A DNA stretch of 64,000 nucleotides from an uncultured Mucilaginibacter sp. (GCA_913775265.1 CAJYJH010000064.1:1-64000); one strand, 5' to 3'; positions 45,650-54,366 are shown, counted from the stretch's first letter. Made by a program: numbers and translations. The notes: generated by a model from the letters alone, not told the origin.

Positions 45650-46252
45650 TTGCAGCCAATTAGCCAGCACAACAACACTACCGAAATTGATTTTGGGCAC
45701 GAGGATACCCTAAACAGCATTTACCTGGAGCTGTATGCAGGCCTGCACCGCTATGCCTTTACTTTTGTACAGGATGCTGCCCTGGCCGAAGAAATGGTGC
45801 ACCAGGTGTTTTTAAAACTGCTGGAACGTCAGGCTCCGATCATCATACATACTTCGGTTAAAAGCTACCTGTACCGCTCGGTTTACCACGAGTGCCTTAA
45901 CCACCTGAAACAGCAAAAAACAAGGCAAGTTGTCCAATTGGATAACCTGACCGACGCCACACATACCGAAACGCCTGTTGCTAAACTGCAGTACAACGAG
46001 CTGGAAACTCAGGTGCATGCCGCCATTAGCGACCTGCCCGAGCAATGCCGCACCATTTTTCAGTTAAGCAGGTTCGAGGAGTTAAAGTACCACCAGATTG
46101 CTACCCAACTGGGCCTTTCGGTTAAAACCGTAGAAACGCAAATGAGCCGCGCGCTCAAAAAACTGCGCATCAGCCTGGCCGATTACCTGCCCTTGCTGGT
46201 AGCAGCCCTAATTACATTATTCACCCTTTTAATACATCGCCATGATTGTTAA
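45650..46252 (+). CDS. FecI-type ECF sigma factor
   Basis: 200 aa read from TTG 45650. An in-frame TAA at 45644 rules out an earlier start, and there is no Met before region 2 (EEMVHQVFLKLLERQ), so a non-ATG start is required. Region 4 has LKYHQIATQLGLSVKTVETQ and MSRALKKLRISL. The last 20 residues are hydrophobic (LPLLVAALITLFTLLIHRHDC), as often seen in this phylum's FecI-like sigmas. Partner of the FecR gene, whose start overlaps by 11 bases. Confidence 0.92.
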   Translation: MQPISQHNNTTEIDFGHEDTLNSIYLELYAGLHRYAFTFVQDAALAEEMVHQVFLKLLERQAPIIIHTSVKSYLYRSVYHECLNHLKQQKTRQVVQLDNLTDATHTETPVAKLQYNELETQVHAAISDLPEQCRTIFQLSRFEELKYHQIATQLGLSVKTVETQMSRALKKLRISLADYLPLLVAALITLFTLLIHRHDC

Positions 46253-47204
46253 TGATGATTTATTGGTGAGCTACCTATCGGGCAATTGCGAGCCCGATGT
46301 GGCCGTACAGCTGATGCAGTGGCGGCAGGCTCATCCCGAACACGAAAAACAGTTCCGGGATTTTAAACTGATCTGGGAAACCAGCGCCCGCCTGGGTTAT
46401 ACCGGCCCAACGGATGCTGCCGCATCCCTGCAGCGGCTCCGGCAGAAAGCGGCGGCGCAAAGCAGCCTTGCACCTAAAGGCAACATCAGGCATATGCAAC
46501 AACCACGGGTTTGGTTAACGGCAGCCGCGTCTTTATTGGTGCTCTGCGCAATTGCGTGGTGGTTTACTACTCGCAATGGCAACATAGAGGTGCTAACCCA
46601 AAACCAGGTACAAACCGATACCCTGCCCGACGGCTCGGTGCTTACCATCAACAAGAACACCGAACTGCAATTTACCCGCAACTTTGATGGTGCGCAACGC
46701 AGGGTGTCGCTCAAACAAGGAGAGGCATTTTTTAATGTTAAGCATCAAACTCAAAGGCCGTTCGTCATTACTGCAGGGGCTACTACCGTGCAGGTGCTGG
46801 GTACATCGTTCAACGTTAAAAATATAAACGGCCGCGTAGAAGTGATTGTGGAGAGCGGGATGGTGGGCGTAACATCGGGCAACCAAACAGTAATGTTAAA
46901 AGCCGGCGAAAAGGCGGTTACCCAGCCCCGAGTGCACCGCATCGTCAAAACCGCTAATCCCGATCAGCTTTACCAGTACTACCGCACCCGCGAGTTTGTA
47001 GCGGTTAACACCCCGTTGTGGCGCATGGTTGAGGTATTGAATGAGGCTTATAATAGCCGCATTGTGTTAGACCGTAAAGAGTTGCGCACACTGCCGCTGA
47101 ACACCACCTTTAAAAACGAATCGTTGGATGACATCCTGGCTATTATTGCCCGCACGTTTAATTTAACGGTGCAGCGTACATCTAACCAAATTATACTACG
47201 GTAA
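46242..47204 (+). CDS. FecR family anti-sigma factor
   Basis: 320 aa. A cytoplasmic N-terminal domain with the usual YLSGNCEPDVAVQLMQWRQ is followed by one TM helix (about 88-106, VWLTAAASLLVLCAIAWWF). The periplasmic FecR domain has DTLPDGSVLTINKNTELQF, RRVSLKQGEAFFNVKHQTQRPF and VLGTSFNVKNINGRVEV. A C-terminal DUF4974 domain (about 240-320) follows. It transmits a signal from an STN-bearing outer-membrane protein to the FecI sigma. The next gene carries such an STN domain. Confidence 0.94.
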   Translation: MIVNDDLLVSYLSGNCEPDVAVQLMQWRQAHPEHEKQFRDFKLIWETSARLGYTGPTDAAASLQRLRQKAAAQSSLAPKGNIRHMQQPRVWLTAAASLLVLCAIAWWFTTRNGNIEVLTQNQVQTDTLPDGSVLTINKNTELQFTRNFDGAQRRVSLKQGEAFFNVKHQTQRPFVITAGATTVQVLGTSFNVKNINGRVEVIVESGMVGVTSGNQTVMLKAGEKAVTQPRVHRIVKTANPDQLYQYYRTREFVAVNTPLWRMVEVLNEAYNSRIVLDRKELRTLPLNTTFKNESLDDILAIIARTFNLTVQRTSNQIILR

Positions 47205-47214
47205 ACGCCTTTTA

Positions 47215-49365
47215 ATGAGATTAACCTCTACTATATATATTTTTTGCTATTGCTTTTTACTAATGCTGAGCCTGGCGCAAAACGCGAGTGCGCAAAGCCC
47301 CGCTCAGCCTAACATTACGCTACAGGCCAAAAATACCAAACTGTTTATGGTTTTGCAGGAGATGGAAAAACAGGCGGGCATTTATTTTTCGTACGATGGG
47401 CGGCTCATGAACCGCGATAGTTTGGTTACGCTAACCGTAACTCAGCAGCCGTTAACCTCGGCTTTGCAAACGCTGTTCGGCAACCGGTTTGAGTACCAGC
47501 AGCAGGGCCGTTACCTGGTGATTACCCCGGACATGCCCCGGCTGGCCCTCACCAACACCGACGTAACTACCGATGGTAATTCGGTATCGGTAAGCGGCCT
47601 GGTAACCGACGAGCGCAGCGGCGAACGCCTGATGAATGCCAGCGTGTATGAAAAAGAACAGCTGGCCGCCACACTGACCGACGAGCACGGCTATTTTAAG
47701 TTACGACTACGGCCGGGCGCCTCGGGCAGCGTGTCGTTAACGGCAGGTAAACGGTTGTACCACGATACCACCGTGCATTTTTTACAATCGGTACTGGTAA
47801 ACGCGCGGGCAGGCACGGCAGCCTACCAGGCCGACCGAAGCCGTGGCAACCGCGTTGAACGCACGGGCTTGGGGCAAGCTTTTATTTCTACCCGGCAAAT
47901 GATACAAAGCCTCAACATTCCCAATTTTTTTGCCACCCGCCCGTTCCAGGTGTCGCTTACGCCGGGGCTAAGCACGCATGGCATGTTTAGTCCGCAAGTA
48001 GTAAACAAGGTATCGCTAAACTTAATAGGCGGCTACACCGCAGGCGTAAACGGCATTGAGGCCGGCGGGTTGTTTAATATCAACAAGCGCGACTCGAGGT
48101 ATTTACAGTTGGCAGGGGTGTTTAATCTGGTGGGTGGCAACGCTTACGGGTTGCAGCTGGCCGGTGTACATAACCGTGCGCTCGATACGGTAAAAGGCAT
48201 ACAGCTATCGTTTTTTACCAACCAGGCCGAGCGGCAGTTGTCGGGATTACAAATCAGTACCATACATAACCGCACTCAACGTTTAAAAGGCGTGCAGGTG
48301 GGCATCGTTAACGTGGCCGACACCTCAGAGGGCATGAGCATAGGTTTGGTTAACCTGGTACGCAACGGCTTTTATAAAATCAGCTACTCGGCCACTAACC
48401 TCGCCAATATCAACCTGGCACTTAAAACAGGTACACACGGGTTTTACAGCAGTTTACTCATTGCGGCCAACCCATCTTTCCATCAAAAGTTTTATTCGTT
48501 CGGGTTGGGTATAGGACATGATTTTATGTTTACCGAAAAGCTGTACCTATCGGCCGAAGCCGACTACCAGTTTGCCTACACCGGCTCGTGGGACGACCGC
48601 TGGGCGCAGGGCAAGCTGCTGCTTAATTACCAGCTTACCAATAGCATCAGCCTGTTTGGCGGCGCTACTTACAACAAGTACTCTTATACGGGCAGCCAGC
48701 CGGGTTACCAAACACGATTTAGGGTGACAGCCGACGAGTATTACCAGCGCATTCGCAATCATCGGTTAGGCAACCCGGTACAGCGCTGGATTGGTTGGGA
48801 GGCAGGTATTGCTTTTAACTCTGTATTTAAACCGGCGTTAAAAAAAACGGCCGATATATCAAAGGCCTGGTATGTTGGCGTTGCTGCCACTGCGGGTATA
48901 GGTTGGAATCAGCCTTTCCGGATGGTAAAAGGCGCTGACTTACTGTTTCAGCGTGATTTGGGCGAAAACCTGAGTGCCATACTTTCAACAGGTTATACAT
49001 TATTTACAGCACCTCCTAATCCGTTAATTAGCAGATATGACGACTTCTACCTATATCTGAAGGATCTTAAAATTGTACCATTGCGGGCGGGTGTAAGACT
49101 GAGAACAGGCTCGTCATTTTATATATCGGGCGAAGTGGGCCAGGCTTTTGGTAACACACCGGTTTATGTTGTACAACCTGCTCAAAGTAGCTACTATATC
49201 AATTATCAAACCCGTCCTTACCGCGCCTGGACCTATGCCGCCAGTGCCGGGTTTAGCTTTAAAAGCGGACTGGAAGCCGGTTTAAAGTTTGACGATTACG
49301 GCCTGCAAACGGAGTACAAACAATTTGCGCTGCGCCTTGGCTACCGCTTAAAGCTCAGTAAATAA
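47215..49365 (+). CDS. STN-carboxypeptidase-regulatory domain outer-membrane barrel protein
   Basis: 716 aa. Signal peptide (1-27), STN domain (about 30-107: NTKLFMVLQEMEKQAGIYFS and TVTQQPLTSALQTLFG), carboxypeptidase-regulatory-like domain (about 124-205). A beta-rich region about 230-400 follows with recurring LAGVxN/GLQ units (YLQLAGVFNLVG, GLQLAGVHN, GVQVGIVNV, SIGLVNLV). Then come a barrel and a C-terminal domain (552-716) that matches both halves of the next gene product. No TonB-receptor plug is visible, so it can signal through STN-FecR but need not transport. It sits 10 bases after fecR. Confidence 0.85.
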   Translation: MRLTSTIYIFCYCFLLMLSLAQNASAQSPAQPNITLQAKNTKLFMVLQEMEKQAGIYFSYDGRLMNRDSLVTLTVTQQPLTSALQTLFGNRFEYQQQGRYLVITPDMPRLALTNTDVTTDGNSVSVSGLVTDERSGERLMNASVYEKEQLAATLTDEHGYFKLRLRPGASGSVSLTAGKRLYHDTTVHFLQSVLVNARAGTAAYQADRSRGNRVERTGLGQAFISTRQMIQSLNIPNFFATRPFQVSLTPGLSTHGMFSPQVVNKVSLNLIGGYTAGVNGIEAGGLFNINKRDSRYLQLAGVFNLVGGNAYGLQLAGVHNRALDTVKGIQLSFFTNQAERQLSGLQISTIHNRTQRLKGVQVGIVNVADTSEGMSIGLVNLVRNGFYKISYSATNLANINLALKTGTHGFYSSLLIAANPSFHQKFYSFGLGIGHDFMFTEKLYLSAEADYQFAYTGSWDDRWAQGKLLLNYQLTNSISLFGGATYNKYSYTGSQPGYQTRFRVTADEYYQRIRNHRLGNPVQRWIGWEAGIAFNSVFKPALKKTADISKAWYVGVAATAGIGWNQPFRMVKGADLLFQRDLGENLSAILSTGYTLFTAPPNPLISRYDDFYLYLKDLKIVPLRAGVRLRTGSSFYISGEVGQAFGNTPVYVVQPAQSSYYINYQTRPYRAWTYAASAGFSFKSGLEAGLKFDDYGLQTEYKQFALRLGYRLKLSK

Positions 49366-49375
49366 ATAATACAGT

Positions 49376-49390
49376 CCCTTGTAGGGGTAA
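49376..49390 (+). promoter_or_regulatory. TTGTAGGGGTA motif upstream of the duplicated barrel gene
   Basis: CCCTTGTAGGGGTAA lies in the 62-base gap after the STN gene. The GGGGTA ends 38 bases before ATG 49428, the same distance as the related motif before ATG 50523. The following bases AGTGCC are also shared with that copy. Confidence 0.5.
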
Positions 49391-49427
49391 GTGCCAAATC
49401 TGCTGTCGTAAGGGCAAAAAATCTCTG

Positions 49428-50405
49428 ATGCAATTTAAACCTCTACTCTCTGTTTTATTAGGATGTATGCTGATGGCCACTACGGCATCAGCGCAAGATA
49501 GCTGGCACGTTGGCTTTGGCGTTAACACCAGCCTGGCCACCGGCGAAGCCTTTAAATACACCCTGGGCGGTGATATCCGTGCCGAAAAAACTTTTAGCAA
49601 CACCATAACCGGCACCCTGTCGGCAGGCTTTACGCACTTTTTCGAAAAAGATCATTTTCGTGGCTTTTCGCAATATGGCAGTCCGTACAACGTGATCCCT
49701 GTTAAGGCGGGCATCAAATATTTTGTAGGCCAAAAGTTTTACCTGGGAGGCGAGTTGGGTGCAGGTATTGCCTTTGAGCAATGGGGCACTTCATTTTTAT
49801 GGTCACCTTCAGCCGGCTTGGCTTTTAACAACGGTTTAGATTTGAGCCTGCGGTATGAGGATTTTACCAAAAGTCCGGCCACCAAAGCCGTGTCGTTGCG
49901 ACTGGGTTATAACATTGCTGCCCGCAAGCTGGCTTTTCGCGCTAAAAGCGATGTACCGGCCAACTGGCAATTAACCACCAGCCTGCTGTACGGCGCTGCA
50001 GCTACCGGTGCGGTAAGCAAAGTTTTGGGCGGCGAAATAAGCGTCAATAAGTTTGTAGCTCACAATATAGAAGCGCTGGTGAGCGCCGGGTATAGTTATT
50101 ATTACGTCCAAACGCTGAGCTATTATTTTGACCAGCCGGCCACTACTATAGAGATCCGCAAGTCGGCCAGAAACATCGTTCCACTGCGGGCGGGTATCAA
50201 AGCATATGCCGGTAATCGCCTTTACGCCGGTGCCGAAGCTGGTGTAGCCTTAGGTATTAAAGGCAGAACCTCGGCTTTGTTAGCACCTTCTTTAGGGATC
50301 AACCTTAATAATCATATAGACGCAGGTTTGCGGTACGATTACTTTAAAGATGACTACCAGCCCAATACACTTTCCTTAAAACTGGGTTACCGGTTTAACC
50401 TGTAA
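49428..50405 (+). CDS. Outer-membrane beta-barrel protein made of two duplicated halves
   Basis: 325 aa with signal peptide (1-22, ends ASAQ). Residues 26-176 and 180-325 are tandem copies of one domain. Each starts with Trp (WHVGFG / WQLTTS), has VIPVKAGIKYFVGQKFYLGG / IVPLRAGIKAYAGNRLYAGA in the middle and ends SLRLGYNI / SLKLGYRFNL. The C-terminal 165 residues of the preceding STN protein are a third copy. They look like eight-stranded porin-type barrels or two halves of a larger barrel. Role unknown, probably an effector of the sigma regulon. Confidence 0.8.
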   Translation: MQFKPLLSVLLGCMLMATTASAQDSWHVGFGVNTSLATGEAFKYTLGGDIRAEKTFSNTITGTLSAGFTHFFEKDHFRGFSQYGSPYNVIPVKAGIKYFVGQKFYLGGELGAGIAFEQWGTSFLWSPSAGLAFNNGLDLSLRYEDFTKSPATKAVSLRLGYNIAARKLAFRAKSDVPANWQLTTSLLYGAAATGAVSKVLGGEISVNKFVAHNIEALVSAGYSYYYVQTLSYYFDQPATTIEIRKSARNIVPLRAGIKAYAGNRLYAGAEAGVALGIKGRTSALLAPSLGINLNNHIDAGLRYDYFKDDYQPNTLSLKLGYRFNL

Positions 50406-50436
50406 AAAATAATATTCACCTAACCTTTATCATCAC

Positions 50437-50465
50437 AAGGCGGCGCAGTAGCGTTGCCTTTTTTT
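50437..50465 (+). terminator. Intrinsic terminator after the duplicated barrel gene
   Basis: AAGGCGGCGC 50437-50446 pairs with GCGTTGCCTT 50451-50460 (ten pairs, two of them G-T, loop AGTA) and runs into TTTTTT up to 50465. It separates the barrel gene from the phosphodiesterase gene, which then needs its own promoter. Confidence 0.75.
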
Positions 50466-50472
50466 GTGGGCG

Positions 50473-50490
50473 TTTGTCGGGGTAAAGTGC
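50473..50490 (+). promoter_or_regulatory. TTGTCGGGGTA motif upstream of the PLC-like gene
   Basis: TTTGTCGGGGTAAAGTGC lies just after the terminator. The GGGGTA ends 38 bases before ATG 50523, exactly as in the copy before 49428. It differs from TTGTAGGGGTA by one base in the 11-base core. Confidence 0.45.
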
Positions 50491-50522
50491 CGGTAGCTTG
50501 TCTTAAAGTAAACTAAACCAAT

Positions 50523-51350
50523 ATGCAGTTATTTAAAGCTTTATTGTTTTTAGGAATAGGGCTGGGTAGCATAAAGCCGTTGAGTGCCAGTGCGCAAAAT
50601 GATTTGAGCAAAGGCATATCTCATAACGATTATTTACAAAACCGCCCTCTGCAAGATGCCCTCCAAGCGGGTTACACTAATTTGGAAGCCGACATTTTTT
50701 TGCATCATGGCCGGTTGGTGGTGGCGCACTGGTTTCCGTACCTCAAGGGTACACGCACGCTTGATGAACTGTACCTTAAACCGTTGAGCAGTTATGTGAA
50801 ACAACATCGGAATGACGCTGAATTTTTGCCAATCACGCTGCTCATCGATATCAAATCATCTCCGTTAAAAACCTACCTCGCGCTGCGAAAACAGCTGCAA
50901 CCATACAGCGATGTGCTATCGGTTTATGAGGGCGGGTGTGTTAAGCAAGGCCTTATTAATATTATACTCACCGGGCGCCAACCGGTGCAGTTTATACAGC
51001 ACGAAAGCCGCACGTGGGTACTGATGGACGATGCTTTGAACGCCCTTGCCAATGCTGCCGCGACTGATGTTTTTGCTATGGCCAGTTGCCGGTATTCGAA
51101 AGTGCTTAGTTGGCGCGGCCGGGGAGTTATGCCCGATGCAGAACGGCGCAAACTCATCAGCCTGGTGAATGCGGCGCACAGCCAGGGTAAAAAGGCCCGC
51201 CTTTGGGCTTCGCCCGAAAACGATGAGGTACGCTGCGAACTCTTAGCCTGCGGTGTAGACTATCTGAACACCGATCGACTGGCCGAACTAAAGGCTTTCT
51301 TTTCGGTGCGACGCGCTGCGCAGGCCATTGTGGCAACCAACAAGCCGTAA
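50523..51350 (+). CDS. Exported PI-PLC/GDPD-like phosphodiesterase
   Basis: 275 aa with a signal peptide (ends SASAQ). The catalytic barrel motif GISHNDYLQNRPLQDALQAG and TNLEADIFLHHGRLVVAHW matches the phosphatidylinositol-phospholipase C/glycerophosphodiester phosphodiesterase superfamily, in particular the AIM6-like branch: His in SHND, Glu/Asp in LEADI, His in VAHW. The C-terminal KARLWASPENDEVRCELLACGVDYLNTD closes the barrel as in GDPDs. Probably cleaves a phosphodiester lipid head group or teichoic-like polymer in the periplasm. Followed by a membrane gene 22 bases downstream. Confidence 0.82.
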   Translation: MQLFKALLFLGIGLGSIKPLSASAQNDLSKGISHNDYLQNRPLQDALQAGYTNLEADIFLHHGRLVVAHWFPYLKGTRTLDELYLKPLSSYVKQHRNDAEFLPITLLIDIKSSPLKTYLALRKQLQPYSDVLSVYEGGCVKQGLINIILTGRQPVQFIQHESRTWVLMDDALNALANAAATDVFAMASCRYSKVLSWRGRGVMPDAERRKLISLVNAAHSQGKKARLWASPENDEVRCELLACGVDYLNTDRLAELKAFFSVRRAAQAIVATNKP

Positions 51351-51372
51351 ACTTCAATTACTTAATATCTGC

Positions 51373-52485
51373 ATGATAGATCCACGAAACATTCCCGCAA
51401 TTACCAAAACCGACGAACCAGTTAGTCAACCATTAATATCGCCGCCATCGGGCGTAATGTTTAACCGGCAACTTATTATCAAAGGCAGTTTATGGTTTGC
51501 TTTAATTACAGTACTTACGGTGGCGGGTATATTTTTTTACCATAATACCGGTAAAACGCTCGGTGCGCTTAGCCACATATCGTACCCTTATATTGCCTTG
51601 TGCCTGGTAATGCTTTGTGCCGATTTAATGCTGGGTAGCTGGCGCAACCATATTTACGTGCAAAAGCTGGCGCCTGCGGTTCCGCACTGGGTGAGCTTTA
51701 AGGCCAACGTAGCCAATATGTTTATGGGCGCAGTTACCCCGGCGCATGGCGGTGCCGGCCCGGCGCAAATTTATGTGTACACCAGCAACGGCGTTAAGTT
51801 TGTAGATGCCTTTGCCATCAGCCTCATTAATATGGGAGCTACGCTTATTTTTATGCCGCTGGCCGGTTTTGCCGCTATTGTGCTGATGGATACCTCGGCC
51901 GTGAGCGGACTGGTACCTGCCATGCTGCAATATGGTTTTTGCTTTTTTATGCTGTTTTTGCTGGCCTTTTTGCTCGCCTTCTGGAAACCGGTATGGATAG
52001 GCGTTGTCATCAAGAAGATTGCCCAGGTGTCGTCGGCCATTGTTCCCAAACGCAAAACTAAGCTCAACGCATGGGCCATCAACGCCTGCCAGAGCATCAA
52101 TAACTACCAGCAAACCTGCAGTGTCATCCTCAAGCAAAACCCGCTGCTGTTTCCGCTCAGTTTGCTTATCACCACGTTGCTGTACCTCAACAAATACTGC
52201 ATGCAATACGTCATCTTGCTGGGTTTAGGTGTACAGGCAAGCCTGGTGCAGGTCATCTCTATACAGGTGCTCATCCAGTTCATGATTTACTTTGCACCCA
52301 GCCCGGGCGGGAGCGGTTTTGCCGAGGTAAGTATATCCGTATTGTTCGGCCGTATTGTACCGCATGCCTTGCTGTCGGTGTTCACCTTGCTGCAACGCTC
52401 ATTTTTGCTGTTCATCCCGGCGGTGATCGGGGCTGTGGTGGTGTTGGGTTTGCTGAGGAAACAGGCGAGCCCCCCAACCCCCTGA
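51373..52485 (+). CDS. LPG synthase TM-domain-like (YbhN/UPF0104) flippase-type protein
   Basis: 370 aa from ATG 51373; an earlier frame opening at 51328 overlaps the PLC gene. About eight TM helices carry family marks: ANMFMGAVTPAHGGAGPAQI in the first half and IYFAPSPGGSGFAEVSIS near the end. Such proteins form the flippase-like domain of lysyl-phosphatidylglycerol synthases. The catalytic C-terminal domain is absent. Together with the phosphodiesterase it suggests phospholipid handling. The last residues (ASPPTP) are encoded by a dispersed GC hairpin repeat that also supplies the stop. Confidence 0.82.
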   Translation: MIDPRNIPAITKTDEPVSQPLISPPSGVMFNRQLIIKGSLWFALITVLTVAGIFFYHNTGKTLGALSHISYPYIALCLVMLCADLMLGSWRNHIYVQKLAPAVPHWVSFKANVANMFMGAVTPAHGGAGPAQIYVYTSNGVKFVDAFAISLINMGATLIFMPLAGFAAIVLMDTSAVSGLVPAMLQYGFCFFMLFLLAFLLAFWKPVWIGVVIKKIAQVSSAIVPKRKTKLNAWAINACQSINNYQQTCSVILKQNPLLFPLSLLITTLLYLNKYCMQYVILLGLGVQASLVQVISIQVLIQFMIYFAPSPGGSGFAEVSISVLFGRIVPHALLSVFTLLQRSFLLFIPAVIGAVVVLGLLRKQASPPTP

Positions 52486-52500
52486 AGGGGGAGTGGAAGT
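52462..52500. repeat. Dispersed GC hairpin overlapping the end of the flippase-like gene
   Basis: The hairpin CCCCCTGAAGGGGG at 52479-52492 is followed by AGTGGAAGTTTTT. It belongs to the same family as 3998-4080, 9660-9690 and 58353-58432. The repeat provides the last codons and the TGA, and may act as terminator. Confidence 0.65.
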
Positions 52501-52539
52501 TTTTAGTTTAAACCTGATTTAAGCATCAATCAATAAGAC

Positions 52540-54366
52540 TTAATTGCTTTTGGGTTTGTTAAGCGATCTGCCCGACTCAATAATTGCTTGGTTGATCTCT
52601 CTGATCTTTTTGATGTCTATTTTTTCCAGCTTCCGGTCGTAGGTTAACAAGCCGTTGATCTCGTGTTCCACATCGGTAGTTTGTGTATAGACTGCTACGC
52701 TGAGCCCTTTGTAAAGCATCAGCTGCTCTACCTGTTGCATTAAAAATACGTAGCGGTCGGTAAGTGCGGCTGATGTTGGCTCATAACCGTAAGCGTTATT
52801 TTCAACCGGCCACATGTGCCCTCTCGTAAACAAACCAACGCCGCCAAACTCACCCAGTGAGGCCGCCCTTCTGGCATCGGGTTTTGAAGCCCCGATAGGG
52901 CCAATGTATATATGGGTATCCACAAAATCTCCGTTTGCGGGGTCGCCCAGGGCTTTTTGGTAGCCCGGGTTGTTATTAAACCCCGAGTTGCCGTTTACCA
53001 GTCTGGTTGGATCATATTGCTTTACCCACGCCGTAATGGCTGCAATATCAAACGCGCCCCAGTTTTCGTTAAACGGCACCCAGGCAATGATGGACGGTGA
53101 GTTATGCAGGTCATCCATCACAGCTTTCAGTTCCCTTCTAAACTCGCTGCGATGCTTCAGCGTGTCTTCGTTCTGGTACCAGATGGCCGGCATGTCCTGC
53201 CATACCATCAATCCCATTTTATCTGCCCAATAGTAAAACCTTTTCGACTCCGTTTTCATGTGCTTACGGATCAGGTTAAAACCTGCGTTTTTAGTAAATT
53301 CAAGATCAGATTTCAGTGCCTCATCATTCGGGGGCGTTAATATGCCGTCGGGCCAGTACCCCTGGTCCAGCAAGCCGATCTGCATTTCAAATTTACCGTT
53401 CAGTAAGGGTCTTACCACACCATTCACTTTACCTAACCTTACGTCGCGCATGCCAAAGTAACTATTTACTTCGTCGGTTATTTTGCCGTTTTTATCTCTT
53501 AATTCTATTTTAAGATCGTACAAAAACGGATCATCGGGCGACCATAATTTAGGCTGCTTAACCGGTAAATACAACTTTGTTTTTACTGCTCCTGCTGTTT
53601 TCGACACCACTTTTTTGCCGTCAAGTGCCGTGGCCGTTACGGTGCCCTGGTCTGCCTTAACCGAAATCATTAGTTTTTGGCCATCTACATCCGGCACTAT
53701 ACTCATGCTTTCAATAAAGCTGCTGCCAATGGGCTCGAGCCATACACTCTGCCAAATGCCCGAACTAAAGGTATAATCGCCACGCGGGCCATTTTTGCCG
53801 GAAGGTGCCTTGCCATCATTAGGGTCATGAGCTGCCACTACAATGTTGTTTGTACCCGGTTTCAAATATTTAGTAATTTCCAGATGAAAAGCATCGTAAC
53901 CTCCTGCATGTGTTCCGGCTTTGTTGCCGTTTATAAAAACGGTTGCCTGGTGGTCTACCGCATCAAAATTAATGATAACTCGCTTTTTGTTCCAGGTAGC
54001 CGGAATAACGAAGTCCCGTCTGTACCACATATTGATTTCCTGATCTTTGCCGATGCCCGAAAGAAAAGACTCCGGACAGTACGGAACCAGGATGGTTTGG
54101 TGACCGGCAAAGTTGGCGGGCTTAGCAGGAGCCAGTGCCGACGGCGTATTTTTACCGCCCATATAATCCCATTTACCATTCAGGTTTAACCATTCTTTGC
54201 GCTGAAACTGCGGACGAGGATATTCCGGAAAAGGCAGGGTAGTAGAAGCTGCCCGATGTGTCCATTGCGTTGGAAGTTTGGGTGTTTGCGCCGGGAGATG
54301 ACTTACAGTGAACAAAAGCAAGGCCGGTATACCAAGAAGCCTCTTCAAGTAATTGTGACAGTTCAT
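52540..54366 (-). CDS. Glycoside hydrolase family 2 enzyme
   Basis: 608 aa with signal peptide (ends HLPAQ). Jelly-roll sugar-binding domain (about 40-220: EWLNLNGKWDY, WYRRDFVIP, FSSGIWQSVWLEPIG), immunoglobulin-like domain (about 225-320), then the TIM-barrel. The acid/base is Glu434 in FNENWG and the probable nucleophile is Glu506 in LGEFGG. It is shorter than E. coli LacZ and closer to beta-glucuronidase- or beta-galactosidase-like exported members. Substrate not determined. It stands alone on the minus strand with its own promoter element. Confidence 0.9.
   Translation of the reverse strand: MNCHNYLKRLLGIPALLLFTVSHLPAQTPKLPTQWTHRAASTTLPFPEYPRPQFQRKEWLNLNGKWDYMGGKNTPSALAPAKPANFAGHQTILVPYCPESFLSGIGKDQEINMWYRRDFVIPATWNKKRVIINFDAVDHQATVFINGNKAGTHAGGYDAFHLEITKYLKPGTNNIVVAAHDPNDGKAPSGKNGPRGDYTFSSGIWQSVWLEPIGSSFIESMSIVPDVDGQKLMISVKADQGTVTATALDGKKVVSKTAGAVKTKLYLPVKQPKLWSPDDPFLYDLKIELRDKNGKITDEVNSYFGMRDVRLGKVNGVVRPLLNGKFEMQIGLLDQGYWPDGILTPPNDEALKSDLEFTKNAGFNLIRKHMKTESKRFYYWADKMGLMVWQDMPAIWYQNEDTLKHRSEFRRELKAVMDDLHNSPSIIAWVPFNENWGAFDIAAITAWVKQYDPTRLVNGNSGFNNNPGYQKALGDPANGDFVDTHIYIGPIGASKPDARRAASLGEFGGVGLFTRGHMWPVENNAYGYEPTSAALTDRYVFLMQQVEQLMLYKGLSVAVYTQTTDVEHEINGLLTYDRKLEKIDIKKIREINQAIIESGRSLNKPKSN

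Noticed and set aside
51625..52206. 193-codon minus-strand frame inside the flippase-like gene
   Set aside because: Antisense shadow; rich in His/Gln/Arg as expected from the complement of a membrane-protein gene.
53677..54189. Long plus-strand frame opposite the GH2 gene
   Set aside because: Fully antisense to a clear GH2 coding region with catalytic motifs; no independent motif or start context.
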